Source: Spirochaeta lutea (GTDB taxonomy: Bacteria; Spirochaetota; Spirochaetia; DSM-27196; Salinispiraceae). Taken from it: a stretch of DNA of 64,000 nt. The translations under genes and the position numbers were made by a program. Below are positions 27,129 to 36,344 of the stretch, in pieces. Location of the stretch: assembly GCF_000758165.1 (NCBI RefSeq), contig NZ_JNUP01000049.1, positions 62,001-126,000 of the forward strand, written 5' to 3'. Under the pieces are notes generated by a model. It did no database searches, was not told the DNA's origin, and saw only the letters and a program-made list of their open reading frames with translations. Positions within the stretch are counted from its first letter, which is position 1; each line of letters starts with the position of its first letter.

Positions 27129-30100
27129 TCAAGCCCAGATTTCATCCAAGAGACCGAAGAGGGTATCCCTCCGGATGGGTTTGCTTAGGTAATAATCCGC
27201 GCCGTGGGACAAAAACCGTTTCCGATCCTCGGGAAAGGCGTGGGCGGTGAGGACACATACCCGGGCTCTTAGTTCCCCCGGTTCTTTTTTGCGCATGGCA
27301 GCGATCACATCCATACCGTTCATTCCCGGCAGCCCCACATCCATGAGAATCAGATCAAAGGGTTGGAGGGAATCTATAGACCTCTGCCACTGTTCAGCCG
27401 CTGCCAGGCCGGTTCCTGCCTCGGTAATAATCATGCCCTGAGCGCTCAGTAACCGCTGGATGTACAGCCTGTTAATGGCCTCGTCTTCTACCAGGAGGAC
27501 CCGCCGCCCCTGGTACCGACCGGGGGAAGGGGTGAGCTCGGCGGTTTCTGGGGACTGGGCTGGAGGGCGGCCTGCCTGGGGTTCGGGGCGGGAGATTCCC
27601 GGGGCAGGGGTGACGGGGGACGCGTGTTCGGGTACGTCGGGAAGCTGCTCCCTGGGCGGATCATGGCGTTCCAAGGGAAGTTCAACGAGGAAGGTGCTGC
27701 CCCTGCCGGGTTTGCTGTCCACGGAGATTCTACCCATCATGAGGTCCACCAACCCCTGGACAACCGCCAATCCCATACCGATTCCCTGGTGGGTTTTGGT
27801 GTAGGGGTTCTCAAGCTGCGCAAAGGGCTCGAAGATCCGGGAAATCCCAGGATTGTCGATGCCGATCCCGGAGTCTTGAACCTGAATCTCAAGACCGTGT
27901 TTAGCCCGGATTTCCAGGCTGACATACCCGGAGTTGGTATACTTAATCCCGTTGGTTAATAGGTTTAGGGTGATTTGACTGATGCGCTGCTCGTCTCCCA
28001 CCATCCAGACACCCTGAGTCTCATCCCTGTATCGGAGATCCAGGTTTTTTCGTTCTGCCAGTCTCTGGACCTGATGGATGCAGGTTTGGGCGACCCGGCT
28101 TGGCTGGAAGGGTTTCGGGGTAATGCGAAGACTATGACGGGACAGGCGGTTAACATCCAGAAGATCTTCCACAATAGCGAAGAGATTCTGTCCGCTCTGT
28201 TCCAATAATTCCAGATAGTTGGTGGTTTCCTCGTCGTAGTCGTGCTCCTGGAGCAGACTCAGCATCCCCAGAATACCGTTTATCGGTGTTCGCAGCTCAT
28301 GACTGACATTTGCCAGGAATTCCTCCCTGGTCTTATTCGCCGCCTCGGCTACCTCCTTAGCAGCCCGCAATTCCATGAAGGTCTGCCGGAGCTGGGTAAC
28401 ATCCCGGGTCAGGGTGGCGAACTGACCCGGGCTTGCCTGGTAGGCGGAAACCTCAAAGTACCGGCCCAGTTCCCGGGCATAACTCTCAAAACAGATGCTT
28501 TCCCCCGTCAAGGCCACCTTCCCGTATTCCTCAATCCAATGCTTCTCGGTTCGGGGAAGGATTTCCAATACAGTTTTTCCCACCACCGCAGCGGCAGGCA
28601 TTCCCAGAATCCCCTCCATAGCAGGGTTCACCTCTAAAAACCGGTAATCCACCGGTTCTCCTCGGGTATTCACGATGATCTCATGCAGGGCAAAGCCCTC
28701 GGACATGGTGGAAAAAAGCAGCCGGTACTGATCCCGGCTCGCCCGGAGCTGCTGTTGGCGCTGAAAGTCCCGGGTATTGTCCTCAACCGCAGCTATGGCG
28801 CCATCAAAATCCCCCGAGGAATTCTCCAATGGGGCGATGTTCACCCCTAGGACCCGTTCCCGGCCCTCCATGCGTACCTGGATCCGGAGATCATGGAGGA
28901 CCGTCCGCTCCCGTTCAACCTGCCAGAAGGGAAGGTGATGCGCCTCGAGTTCCGTACCGTCGAGACCCCGAACCCCCATGACGGGGTCGGATAGGGGGGA
29001 TTGGCCTCGGGAGATTCCAAGGATCTCCCGGGCCCGGGGGTTAGAATACACGATCCCGCCCTGGGTATTCAGCACCACAATCCCCGCGGGGCTTGTGAGA
29101 GCCAGCATCTCTAACCGCCGGCGCTCGGATTCCAGGTTTCGTTCCATTTGGAAGTGCAGAACCAGCCCCGCGAAAATCTCCCCGGTGGTGCGCAGCCGGG
29201 GTAGCAGGCCTTCTTGAAAGTTGAGGGGGCTGCCGAGATTTACCCCCCAGAGGATGTAGGTGGCTCCCCGGGTTGAGACGAGGGGCAGCAAAAAGGCCCC
29301 GGTAATACCCTGGCGTTTCCACCACTTCCATTGACCATCCGTCAGGACAGCTTTTGCCTCGTCCGGAGATGGGACGATGACATCTCTGCCGGCATCTACA
29401 ATCCCATCCAGCCCGGGAAAGCCCTCTATACGGCTCAGATTTGACAGTTCCGAGCCGGGGTACTGGTAACCTGTCCAGGATTCTATTACCTCCCTGGTTT
29501 CATCCACCGCCATGAAGCCCAGGTAGTCCAGGGTCAGGAGCTCTGCCAGCTGTTCGAGGCTTACGGTAAGCCGTGAGGACAAATCTCCTCCAGGTTGAAC
29601 CAGGTAGGCTGAAACCTGGGCAGTGAGCTGCTCCAGACGGGAGGCCTGGCTTCCCTGTTCACCGGTTCGCGGATTCGAATCCTTCAGGTGCCGGATACGC
29701 TCTACCAAGCGTAAGCGCTCGGTGTTCAGGGCGCTGAAGGTTAGCTCGGCCGGGTCCCGGACTCCCCAGCGCAGGATGCCCAGGTGCACGGCGTAAAAGG
29801 ACAGGGCCTTGAGGGCCTGGGCGGCCATGGCACCGGTTGTTCCGGACCAGGACTCCCGGAGGGGTATGTACAGCGTTGCGGCAAGCCAGGAAAGCACCAG
29901 GATCAGTATCATGTACCAGAATAGACTGGTTTTCCTGGCAGTCCAGTACCGTCGGATGTAGAGGACCAGGGCCAGGAGCATTACCCCGCTGATTACAAGG
30001 TTGATGTCCCCGAGATCGGCGGTTGGTTCGGTGAGCAGCAGCATCAGGGCCACCAGTCCCAGGCTTAGCAGAGAGGAAAAAGCATGCCAGGTTCCGATGC

Positions 30101-30497
30101 GGTTGGCCCGGTTCCCGGAGAGCACGGCCGTCAAAATAATTCCCCCCTCCAGACCTCGGCCTGCTATCCATAACGCACCGGAGATTCTTGCATCCACCCC
30201 GGGTACACCCGTGAGCAGTTCCAGGTTGCTGATGGTCCGCAGAAGATCCAGCACTCCGACATATCCGTACCCGACTCCGAGAACGAGCAGAAGGCTGCCC
30301 CTGAGGTGGGGATGCACCTGATGGGTAAAGGCGGCGATACCCAGGGCTATGAAGATACAGAGAAACTCCAGAAGTAGATGAAAGGTCCGGTGGTTCACCA
30401 GGCCTGCTTGTGCAGCGGCCATGAGAATCACCATGACGAGAAAAAGAAATGCGAATTGCGGTACCTGGTTTTTACTTACTGTATGCCGAAGGAACAC
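27129..30497 (-). CDS. Hybrid sensor histidine kinase: MASE3, GAF-like, PAS, HisKA, HATPase, receiver
   Basis: 1122 residues with a GTG start; AGGGGGTGAT lies just upstream. Residues 1 to about 250 contain seven or so hydrophobic helices with a MASE3-type pattern (TFHLLLEFLCIFIALGI; GVLDLLRTI). A GAF-like region spans about 290-440 and PAS-like repeats about 450-720. The phosphorylated His is H733 in SHELRTPINGIL; the ATPase shows NLLTNGIKYTNSG, DSGIGID and GIGMGL. The receiver phosphoacceptor is D1053 in LMDVGLPG, with a K in YYLSKPI. There is no separate output domain or cognate regulator next door, so the phosphate probably passes to an unlinked Hpt protein or regulator. The signal is unknown; MASE3 is a membrane sensor of undefined ligand. 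Confidence 0.93.
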   Translation of the reverse strand: MFLRHTVSKNQVPQFAFLFLVMVILMAAAQAGLVNHRTFHLLLEFLCIFIALGIAAFTHQVHPHLRGSLLLVLGVGYGYVGVLDLLRTISNLELLTGVPGVDARISGALWIAGRGLEGGIILTAVLSGNRANRIGTWHAFSSLLSLGLVALMLLLTEPTADLGDINLVISGVMLLALVLYIRRYWTARKTSLFWYMILILVLSWLAATLYIPLRESWSGTTGAMAAQALKALSFYAVHLGILRWGVRDPAELTFSALNTERLRLVERIRHLKDSNPRTGEQGSQASRLEQLTAQVSAYLVQPGGDLSSRLTVSLEQLAELLTLDYLGFMAVDETREVIESWTGYQYPGSELSNLSRIEGFPGLDGIVDAGRDVIVPSPDEAKAVLTDGQWKWWKRQGITGAFLLPLVSTRGATYILWGVNLGSPLNFQEGLLPRLRTTGEIFAGLVLHFQMERNLESERRRLEMLALTSPAGIVVLNTQGGIVYSNPRAREILGISRGQSPLSDPVMGVRGLDGTELEAHHLPFWQVERERTVLHDLRIQVRMEGRERVLGVNIAPLENSSGDFDGAIAAVEDNTRDFQRQQQLRASRDQYRLLFSTMSEGFALHEIIVNTRGEPVDYRFLEVNPAMEGILGMPAAAVVGKTVLEILPRTEKHWIEEYGKVALTGESICFESYARELGRYFEVSAYQASPGQFATLTRDVTQLRQTFMELRAAKEVAEAANKTREEFLANVSHELRTPINGILGMLSLLQEHDYDEETTNYLELLEQSGQNLFAIVEDLLDVNRLSRHSLRITPKPFQPSRVAQTCIHQVQRLAERKNLDLRYRDETQGVWMVGDEQRISQITLNLLTNGIKYTNSGYVSLEIRAKHGLEIQVQDSGIGIDNPGISRIFEPFAQLENPYTKTHQGIGMGLAVVQGLVDLMMGRISVDSKPGRGSTFLVELPLERHDPPREQLPDVPEHASPVTPAPGISRPEPQAGRPPAQSPETAELTPSPGRYQGRRVLLVEDEAINRLYIQRLLSAQGMIITEAGTGLAAAEQWQRSIDSLQPFDLILMDVGLPGMNGMDVIAAMRKKEPGELRARVCVLTAHAFPEDRKRFLSHGADYYLSKPIRRDTLFGLLDEIWA

Positions 30498-30651
30498 ATC
30501 ACCCCCTGTTCAAGTATCCACCCTCCGCAAGAGTTCTTCAACTCTAATATTGCCAACAGGGTCAAAAAGCTCCTATACTGGAGGTTCAGTATTCTTGGGC
30601 ATGCTAAATGCAAAGTAGGGTTGCAATTGGCTACAGTAGAAAAAGTAATTA

Positions 30652-30669
30652 CCGGCGGTGTTTCGCCGG
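30652..30669 (+). other. Hairpin directly before the ribosome-binding site of the lipid cluster
   Basis: CCGGCG-GTGTTT-CGCCGG, perfect 6-bp arms, ends a few bases before the AAAGGGAG site of the first cluster gene. It may influence leader stability or translation; a similar arrangement precedes the malonyl transferase gene. Confidence 0.45.
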
Positions 30670-30686
30670 GCTGAAAGGGAGTTTGT

Positions 30687-31817
30687 ATGTCAGAAGTTGT
30701 CGTAAAACCGGTTTCCACCAAAAAAGAGATGGACATGTTCATCCATTTTCCCTGGAAGGTGTACCGCTCGCCGGAGTCCCACTATCCCAACTGGGTTCCG
30801 CCCCTGCTGATGGATGAGAAACATACCTTCAATAGGAGCCATAATAAGTTCTTCAACCATGCCGATCAGCAGGAGTTTTTAGCCTTCCGGGACGGCCGTG
30901 TTGTAGGGCGGATTGCCGCTATGGTGGACTGGAACTATGTGGACTACCAAAAAAAGAAGGACGGGTTTTTCGGTTTTTTTGAGGTGCTGAAGGATGCCGA
31001 GGCCGCCCTGGCCCTCCACCGCGCCGCCGAGGACTATCTACGGGAACGGGGTATGGATCGGGTTCTTGGTCCGGTGAACCAGTCCACGGGTCATATCCTG
31101 GGGTGTATGATCTCCGCCTTCGATGTGCCCCCGGTTGTCCAGATGGGTTACAACCCTGAGTACTATCAGGAATTTCATGAATCGGCAGGCTATGAGAAGG
31201 AGATGGATCTCCGCAGCTATATTATGGATGTAAGCCTGCCCCTTTCGGATAAAATAAAGCGGGTAAGCGAGCTGGCCCGAAAACGCAACGGCGTGGAGGT
31301 TCGTAAGGCGGATGTGAAGCAGTGGGCCCAAACCGTTGATGTGGTTCGGGAGATCTGGAACGACGCCTGGACGGATAACTGGGGTTTTACGCCCTGGACG
31401 GAAGAGGAATTCGCCGTGATGGCCGCAGACATGAAGATGATCATGGACAAGGACATGGTCCTCATGGCCTATATTGACGGAGAACCCGCAGGTTTTGCAT
31501 TTCCGGTACCCGATGTGAACAATATCATGATCAATATGAACGGGCGGCTTTTCCCTACGGGGATTTTCAAGCTTCTAGGCGGTATAAAAAAGGTGAAAAA
31601 CCTCCGGGTGGCTGCCTTCGGGGTGAAGAAGAAGTTTCAGAACAAGGGCGTGGATGCCGCATTCGTGTACGATCTGTACACCCAGGGACAGGCGAAGGGG
31701 TATACCGGTGCGGAGTTTAGCTGGATACTGGAGACCAATCAGCGTCTTACCAATATGCTGGAGAACTGGGGAGCGACCTACTACAAGACCCACCGTATTT
31801 TTCGAAAACCCCTGTAA
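30687..31817 (+). CDS. GNAT-like N-acyltransferase family protein, first gene of the lipid cluster
   Basis: 376 residues, cytosolic. It resembles a widespread family of about 375-390 residues with two GNAT-like lobes, marked here by FPWKVYRSPESHYPNWVPPLL near the start, FLAFRDGRVVGRIAAMVD, YLRERGMDRVLGPVN and a C-terminal VKKKFQNKGVDAAFVYDLY. Family members are usually annotated only as N-acetyltransferase or hypothetical. Bacterial ceramide synthases known from Caulobacter are also GNAT-fold acyltransferases in sphingolipid loci, so N-acylation of an amino lipid made by this cluster is a reasonable guess, not a demonstrated match. AAAGGGAG precedes the ATG. A 111-base gap with two dyads separates it from fabD. 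Confidence 0.65.
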   Translation: MSEVVVKPVSTKKEMDMFIHFPWKVYRSPESHYPNWVPPLLMDEKHTFNRSHNKFFNHADQQEFLAFRDGRVVGRIAAMVDWNYVDYQKKKDGFFGFFEVLKDAEAALALHRAAEDYLRERGMDRVLGPVNQSTGHILGCMISAFDVPPVVQMGYNPEYYQEFHESAGYEKEMDLRSYIMDVSLPLSDKIKRVSELARKRNGVEVRKADVKQWAQTVDVVREIWNDAWTDNWGFTPWTEEEFAVMAADMKMIMDKDMVLMAYIDGEPAGFAFPVPDVNNIMINMNGRLFPTGIFKLLGGIKKVKNLRVAAFGVKKKFQNKGVDAAFVYDLYTQGQAKGYTGAEFSWILETNQRLTNMLENWGATYYKTHRIFRKPL

Positions 31818-31879
31818 GGTGTCGTTTCTTACCGCCGCCTGATTAGTTGAATCTCATTCAATTGTGTGCTACCAATTCA

Positions 31880-31905
31880 GCAACCCGGGGTAACTCCCGG
31901 GTTGC
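31880..31905 (+). other. Perfect 10-bp hairpin in the leader of the malonyl transferase gene
   Basis: GCAACCCGGG-GTAACT-CCCGGGTTGC lies 10 bases before the GAGGAGAG site. No T-run follows, so it is more likely an mRNA-processing, stability or regulatory stem than a terminator. A smaller dyad TTGAAT-CTC-ATTCAA sits at 31847-31861. Confidence 0.6.
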
Positions 31906-31928
31906 ATGTTAGGTGCGAGGAGAGTTGT

Positions 31929-32864
31929 ATGAAAACCTGTTATTTATTTCCCGGCCAGGGAGCTCAGTTTCCCGGAATGGCCAAGGACCTATTTGAATCA
32001 AGTCAAACCGTTAAGGATCTCTTTACTGCTGCATCGGATGCCACCGGCAAGGACCTCCGGGCTCTGCTCTTCGACTCATCCGAGGAGGTACTGAAGGTAA
32101 CCGAGAACACCCAGATTGCGGTTACCCTGGCGAATATTTCAGCTGCCGCCTATCTGTCCGAACGCGGCATCACGGCGGATGCTACCGCGGGCTTTAGCGT
32201 AGGAGAGTATGCTGCTCTCTACGAAGCTGGGGTCTTGGGTTTGAAGGATCTCTTTAAGGCTGTGGTGCTCCGGGGAGAGGCCATGGAGAAGGGCAGCCGG
32301 GCGAGCGATACTCCCGAGGGTCCGGCGGGCATGAGTGCAGTCATCGGCCTTCCCTTCGAGGAGGCGGCTCCCATCGTAGAATCCTTGGCTGATCAGGGGG
32401 TCTATGTGGCAAACCATAGCTCACCCATCCAGATTGTATTAGCCGGAAAGGCGGGCGGATTGACGGCTGCCGAGAAGGCCCTGGAGGATGCCGGGGCTAT
32501 GAAGGTGGTACGACTCAAGGTTTCGGGGCCATTCCACAGTCCCTTGCTGCAAAACGCCAGAGAGGAGTTTGAGGCCGCTATCGCCGATATTCCCTTTGCT
32601 GATCCTAAAAAACCGATCTTTTCCAACGTAACCGGTCAGAGCATTACCTCCGGGGAAGAGGCCCGAAAACTGGCGGGTTTACAGATAGTATCCACTGTGC
32701 GGTGGGTGGATAGTATGCAGAATATTCTGGACGGCGGGTATCAACGGGTGCTGGAGGTCGGTCCCGGCACGGTACTGACCGGACTGTGGAAGAGCTTCTA
32801 CCGGAAACAACGTGCCCTTCCGGCGGGAACAAAGGATTCCATCGAAGCGCTTCTGGAAGCCTAG
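31929..32864 (+). CDS. fabD: Malonyl-CoA:ACP transacylase
   Basis: The ATG at 31929 is preceded by GAGGAGAG; 21 extra codons upstream are rejected. 311 residues. LFPGQGAQFPGM opens the protein; the nucleophile is S90 in GFSVGE, where most family members have GHSLGE, so the residue before Ser is Phe instead of His. The carboxylate-binding Arg (R115, VVLRGEAM) and the catalytic His in GPFHSPLL are present, indicating malonyl rather than acetyl selection. It would load malonate onto the cluster ACP. Being in a dedicated cluster, it may be a paralogue of the housekeeping FabD. Confidence 0.9.
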   Translation: MKTCYLFPGQGAQFPGMAKDLFESSQTVKDLFTAASDATGKDLRALLFDSSEEVLKVTENTQIAVTLANISAAAYLSERGITADATAGFSVGEYAALYEAGVLGLKDLFKAVVLRGEAMEKGSRASDTPEGPAGMSAVIGLPFEEAAPIVESLADQGVYVANHSSPIQIVLAGKAGGLTAAEKALEDAGAMKVVRLKVSGPFHSPLLQNAREEFEAAIADIPFADPKKPIFSNVTGQSITSGEEARKLAGLQIVSTVRWVDSMQNILDGGYQRVLEVGPGTVLTGLWKSFYRKQRALPAGTKDSIEALLEA

Positions 32865-33041
32865 TAAAGAGTAAAATATCTCCAATACCGGGTCCCGGGG
32901 GGTGGGAACCGGGTCCGTCTCAGGAACACGGAGGGGCTTTAGGCGTGCTTAGAAGCCCTGAAATTGGCCTTCGACTGGACAAACCGTGAGTTGTAATTAT
33001 ACTTACCCCATTCTTCAAACCAATGTGAAAGAGGATCATAC

Positions 33042-34325
33042 ATGGAACGACGTGTTGTTATTACCGGAATGGGAACCATCAACCCCCTGGGCGACACCCT
33101 CCAGGGATACTACGATAACCTGATTGCCGGGAAGTCCGGCGTTAAGCGCTGGGAATCACTGGATTTATCGCCCTGCGAGAATAAGATTGGCGGGGATTTA
33201 GGGGATTACGATTTTACGGCCGGGCTTGAACGTTTTAAAGACGCGTTAGGTCCTCAGTATAAGGCGGTAAAGAGGTTATTCCGGAATGCAACCTTCACTT
33301 CAAAAATGTCGGTGCTAACAGCCTTAGATGCCTGGAAGGATGCGGGCCTTCTCCATGCCGAGATCGATCCCTTTCAGACCATGACCGTGGTTGCGGGCCA
33401 TAACCTAAACTCCAACTATATCTACAAGATGGGTCTTCAATACCAGGAGGAACCCGAGTTCATCGATCCCCTGGCAAGCGTAGAGGCTATAGATAACAAT
33501 GTACCCGCCCTGGTTACCGAGGTGCTGGGTATTCACGGTCCGGCATACACCATCGGCGGAGCCTGTGCCAGTGGAAACCTTGCCCTGCGGGATGCCTTCC
33601 GGGATATCAAGCTGGGAGAGGTAGAGCGGGCAGTGGTCTGCGGTGCAGCCTTCGATGTAAGTGCTGCCGATATCATGGCGTCTTCAATAATTAACTCGGT
33701 GGTAGTCAAAAAGGAATTCCAGGAAAAACCCGAGACGGGCAGCCGTCCCTTCGACACCCAGCGTGACGGATTTGTATACAGCCACGGATCTGCAACCCTG
33801 ATTGTTGAATCCCTGGAGAGTGCCAAGGCCCGGGGAGCCAGGATCTATGCCGAGGTGCTGGGGGTTAAGGCCAGCGCGAACGCTAACCACCTTCCTATGC
33901 CCGGGGCTGACTACATGTCCTGGGTCATGAAGGAGCTTCTGCGAACCACGGGTACAAAACCCGAGGATGTGGATTACGCGAACTGCCACGCCACAGGAAC
34001 CCCGGCGGGGGATATGCAGGAGATTATGGCTATTAAGAATACCTTCGGGGAGCATGCCTACAAACTGAAATTGAATGCACCCAAGTCCATGTTAGGGCAT
34101 ACCTGCTGGGCAAGTCCCCTGGTGGAAACCATTGGTGGTATACTTCAGATGCAGCACGGGAAACTTCACCCGACTATAAACATCGACAACCTTGATCCGG
34201 AGATAGATCTTGATGTCTGTCCCAATGAGCCTGTAGATTTTCAGGCCCGGATTATGCTGAAAAACTCCTTCGGGTTTGGTGGATTAAACTGCTGTAGTTT
34301 AATCAAGATGTGGGAGGAAGATTAG
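33042..34325 (+). CDS. Divergent beta-ketoacyl-ACP synthase (KS1)
   Basis: 427 residues, thiolase fold. The catalytic triad is intact: C175 in GGACASGN, H316 in CHATGTP and H353 in KSMLGH. The context of the Cys (GGACASGN, not TACSSS) and the N-terminal third (HNLNSNYIYKMGLQYQEE) differ clearly from FabF. Beta-branching cassettes contain a KS that decarboxylates malonyl-ACP to acetyl-ACP, usually with Ser or another change at Cys; here Cys is retained, so elongation is equally possible. The AGAGGATC site precedes the ATG; the next gene follows after four bases. The role is therefore either acetyl-donor formation or chain extension. Confidence 0.85.
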   Translation: MERRVVITGMGTINPLGDTLQGYYDNLIAGKSGVKRWESLDLSPCENKIGGDLGDYDFTAGLERFKDALGPQYKAVKRLFRNATFTSKMSVLTALDAWKDAGLLHAEIDPFQTMTVVAGHNLNSNYIYKMGLQYQEEPEFIDPLASVEAIDNNVPALVTEVLGIHGPAYTIGGACASGNLALRDAFRDIKLGEVERAVVCGAAFDVSAADIMASSIINSVVVKKEFQEKPETGSRPFDTQRDGFVYSHGSATLIVESLESAKARGARIYAEVLGVKASANANHLPMPGADYMSWVMKELLRTTGTKPEDVDYANCHATGTPAGDMQEIMAIKNTFGEHAYKLKLNAPKSMLGHTCWASPLVETIGGILQMQHGKLHPTINIDNLDPEIDLDVCPNEPVDFQARIMLKNSFGFGGLNCCSLIKMWEED

Positions 34326-34329
34326 TTAT

Positions 34330-35076
34330 ATGGCACAAAATGCCTTTGTAACCGGCGGATCCCGGGGGATCGGCCGGGCAATTGTTTTACGCTACGTAAA
34401 AGAGGGCTGGGGCGTGGGGTTTACCTACAATGCCAACGACGAAGCAGCCCAGGAGACCATCAGGCTGGCCCAGGAAATCAATCCTGAACTGCCGGTCCGG
34501 TCGTATAAGATGGCTCTGGATAATGAGCAGCAGATCGAAGATGTATGCGATGCGGTGCAGTCCGACTTCCGTACGGTAACGGCTGTGGTGAATAACGCAG
34601 CCATTGTCCGGGATAACGCAGCAGCCTTGATGGATAACGACCAGTGGAATCAGGTTATCCAGGCAAACCTCACCGCTCCGTTTTTGGTAAGCAGATCCTT
34701 TTTAATGCATTTTCTTTCCAACAGGAAGGGCAGGCTCGTACATATCGGTAGCCTGTCAGCCTACGGAAGCAGCGGCCAGGTAAACTACGCGGCTGCGAAG
34801 GCGGGGTTGGAAGGCATGAGTCTGACCCTGGCGAAGGAGTATGGAAAAAAAGGTATTACCAGCAATATCGTGACCGTGGGGTACGTTCCTACGGACATGA
34901 CCCAGAGTCACATGAATCAGGCTCTCTCGGAATATTGGGTCAAACACTGCCCCCTGCGAAGGGTTGGAACCCCCGAGGAAATTGCCTCCATGGTGTTCTA
35001 CCTGTCCGGGGACGAGGCAGGATTCATCAGTGGAGAAAATATTCGGGTATCCGGGGCGCTAACCTATTCGGTTTAA
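34330..35076 (+). CDS. 3-oxoacyl-ACP reductase, FabG-like SDR
   Basis: 248 residues. TGGSRGIG (8-15) binds the nucleotide; the catalytic set N113, S141, Y153 and K157 (NYAAAKAGL) is complete and classical for ketoreductases. It should reduce a beta-ketoacyl-ACP to the hydroxyacyl-ACP with NADPH. It follows KS1 by four bases, with GGAAG within the end of KS1 acting as its ribosome-binding site. The neighbouring SDR at 38054 has a different active-site spacing, so the two are not redundant. Confidence 0.9.
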   Translation: MAQNAFVTGGSRGIGRAIVLRYVKEGWGVGFTYNANDEAAQETIRLAQEINPELPVRSYKMALDNEQQIEDVCDAVQSDFRTVTAVVNNAAIVRDNAAALMDNDQWNQVIQANLTAPFLVSRSFLMHFLSNRKGRLVHIGSLSAYGSSGQVNYAAAKAGLEGMSLTLAKEYGKKGITSNIVTVGYVPTDMTQSHMNQALSEYWVKHCPLRRVGTPEEIASMVFYLSGDEAGFISGENIRVSGALTYSV

Positions 35077-35113
35077 CCCGGCGTTACAATCACCTATAAA
35101 AAGGAGAATACCG

Positions 35114-36343
35114 ATGAATAAGGTCGGCATCGAAAAGTTAAATGTATACGGTACATCCATGTACCTGGATCAGCGGGACCTCGCCGTGGCCCGTCAGAAG
35201 GATCCTGCCCAGGTTGTGGAAGATTTTCTGATCCACACCCGCTCTTTGAATCCCCCCTGGGAAGATACGGTTACCATGGGAGCGAATGCTGCCCTGGCTA
35301 TGCTCAGCGAGGAAGATAAGAAAGACATCGGAATGCTCATCGTGGGCACCGAGGGTTCGGTGGACTTTGGAAAGCCGATATCCACGAATATTCATAAAGC
35401 CTTAGGGCTCGGACCGAATGTCCGGAACTTTGAGACCAAATTCGCCTGCTACAGCGGGGTCGCTGCCCTGGATGTGGCGGTTAACTGGGTGGCTTCTGGG
35501 CTAAACCATGGAAAAAAGGCTCTGGTTATTGCCACCGACTTTTCCCGGGCCCACCTGGATACCAAGGAAGAGTTTGTAATGGGCGGAGCCGCCACAGCTG
35601 CTCTTATCTCCAGCGATCCGAAGATTGTTGAGTTCGAGACCCAGAAAAAGGGGACCTGGTCAACGGATATCTACGATACCTTCCGTCCCAGCGCCACCGC
35701 CGAGGTAGGCAACAACGAGGTAAGCTTGTTCAGCTACATGGATGCCGCCAGCGGTTCCTACGAGAACTACCTCGAACACAATCCCGATTCGGTGGATTTC
35801 GACACCTATTTTAAGTATTTCATTTACCACACTCCCTTCCCAGGGATTGCCTTCCAGGCTCACCGGACCCTTTGCCGGGATCATGCGCCGAAGAAGAAGG
35901 CTGAGCTGAAGGCAGATTTCGAGAAACGGGTCATTCCGGCCCTACAGTTTGCCAAGCGGGTTGGGTCTACCTACGGAACCAGCAATTTTACCGGACTTGC
36001 CAGCCTGATTCTCCATGCCGACGATCTGAACGCCGGAGACCGCCTGGCTCTTTTTGCCTACGGATCCGGTGCGATCGGTGAGTTCTACTCAGCTATTGTT
36101 CAGCCCGGTGCCCGGGAGGCTCTGGAGGCGATGAAGATTTCTGAAAAACTAGATGCCCGCCGGAAGTGCAGTGTGGAAGAATACGAGTTCATCGAGAATT
36201 TGCGGGAGACCTACGTGGAAAACCCCGATCTTGAGCCCGATTTCTCCATCCTGAATAACTGGTACAAAGAACACTACGAGGGCAGCGGTCTGCTGGTCCT
36301 GAAGAAGGTGGATAACTGGTACCGAACCTACGAGAGGGCGTAA
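35114..36343 (+). CDS. HMG-CoA-synthase-like beta-branching enzyme (HCS, PksG family)
   Basis: 409 residues. The sequence tracks the HCS enzymes of polyketide beta-branching (PksG, MupH, TaC): GIEKLNVYGTSMYLD at the start, FETKFACYSGVAALD with active Cys C112, YHTPFPGIAFQAHRTL with H239 and H250, and GSGAIGEFYSAIV near the end. Such enzymes add an acetyl unit from acetyl-ACP to a beta-keto thioester, making an HMG-like ACP intermediate. Mevalonate-pathway HMGS is the alternative, but the companions ECH1, ECH2 and ACP are immediately downstream and no mevalonate gene is present. AAGGAG precedes the ATG; ECH1 starts one base after the stop. Confidence 0.92.
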   Translation: MNKVGIEKLNVYGTSMYLDQRDLAVARQKDPAQVVEDFLIHTRSLNPPWEDTVTMGANAALAMLSEEDKKDIGMLIVGTEGSVDFGKPISTNIHKALGLGPNVRNFETKFACYSGVAALDVAVNWVASGLNHGKKALVIATDFSRAHLDTKEEFVMGGAATAALISSDPKIVEFETQKKGTWSTDIYDTFRPSATAEVGNNEVSLFSYMDAASGSYENYLEHNPDSVDFDTYFKYFIYHTPFPGIAFQAHRTLCRDHAPKKKAELKADFEKRVIPALQFAKRVGSTYGTSNFTGLASLILHADDLNAGDRLALFAYGSGAIGEFYSAIVQPGAREALEAMKISEKLDARRKCSVEEYEFIENLRETYVENPDLEPDFSILNNWYKEHYEGSGLLVLKKVDNWYRTYERA

Positions 36344-36344
36344 G

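Noticed and set aside
35114-36343. Mevalonate-pathway HMG-CoA synthase
   Set aside because: The protein follows PksG/MupH-type sequence closely and is adjacent to ECH1, ECH2 and ACP, with no HMG-CoA reductase or mevalonate kinase nearby.
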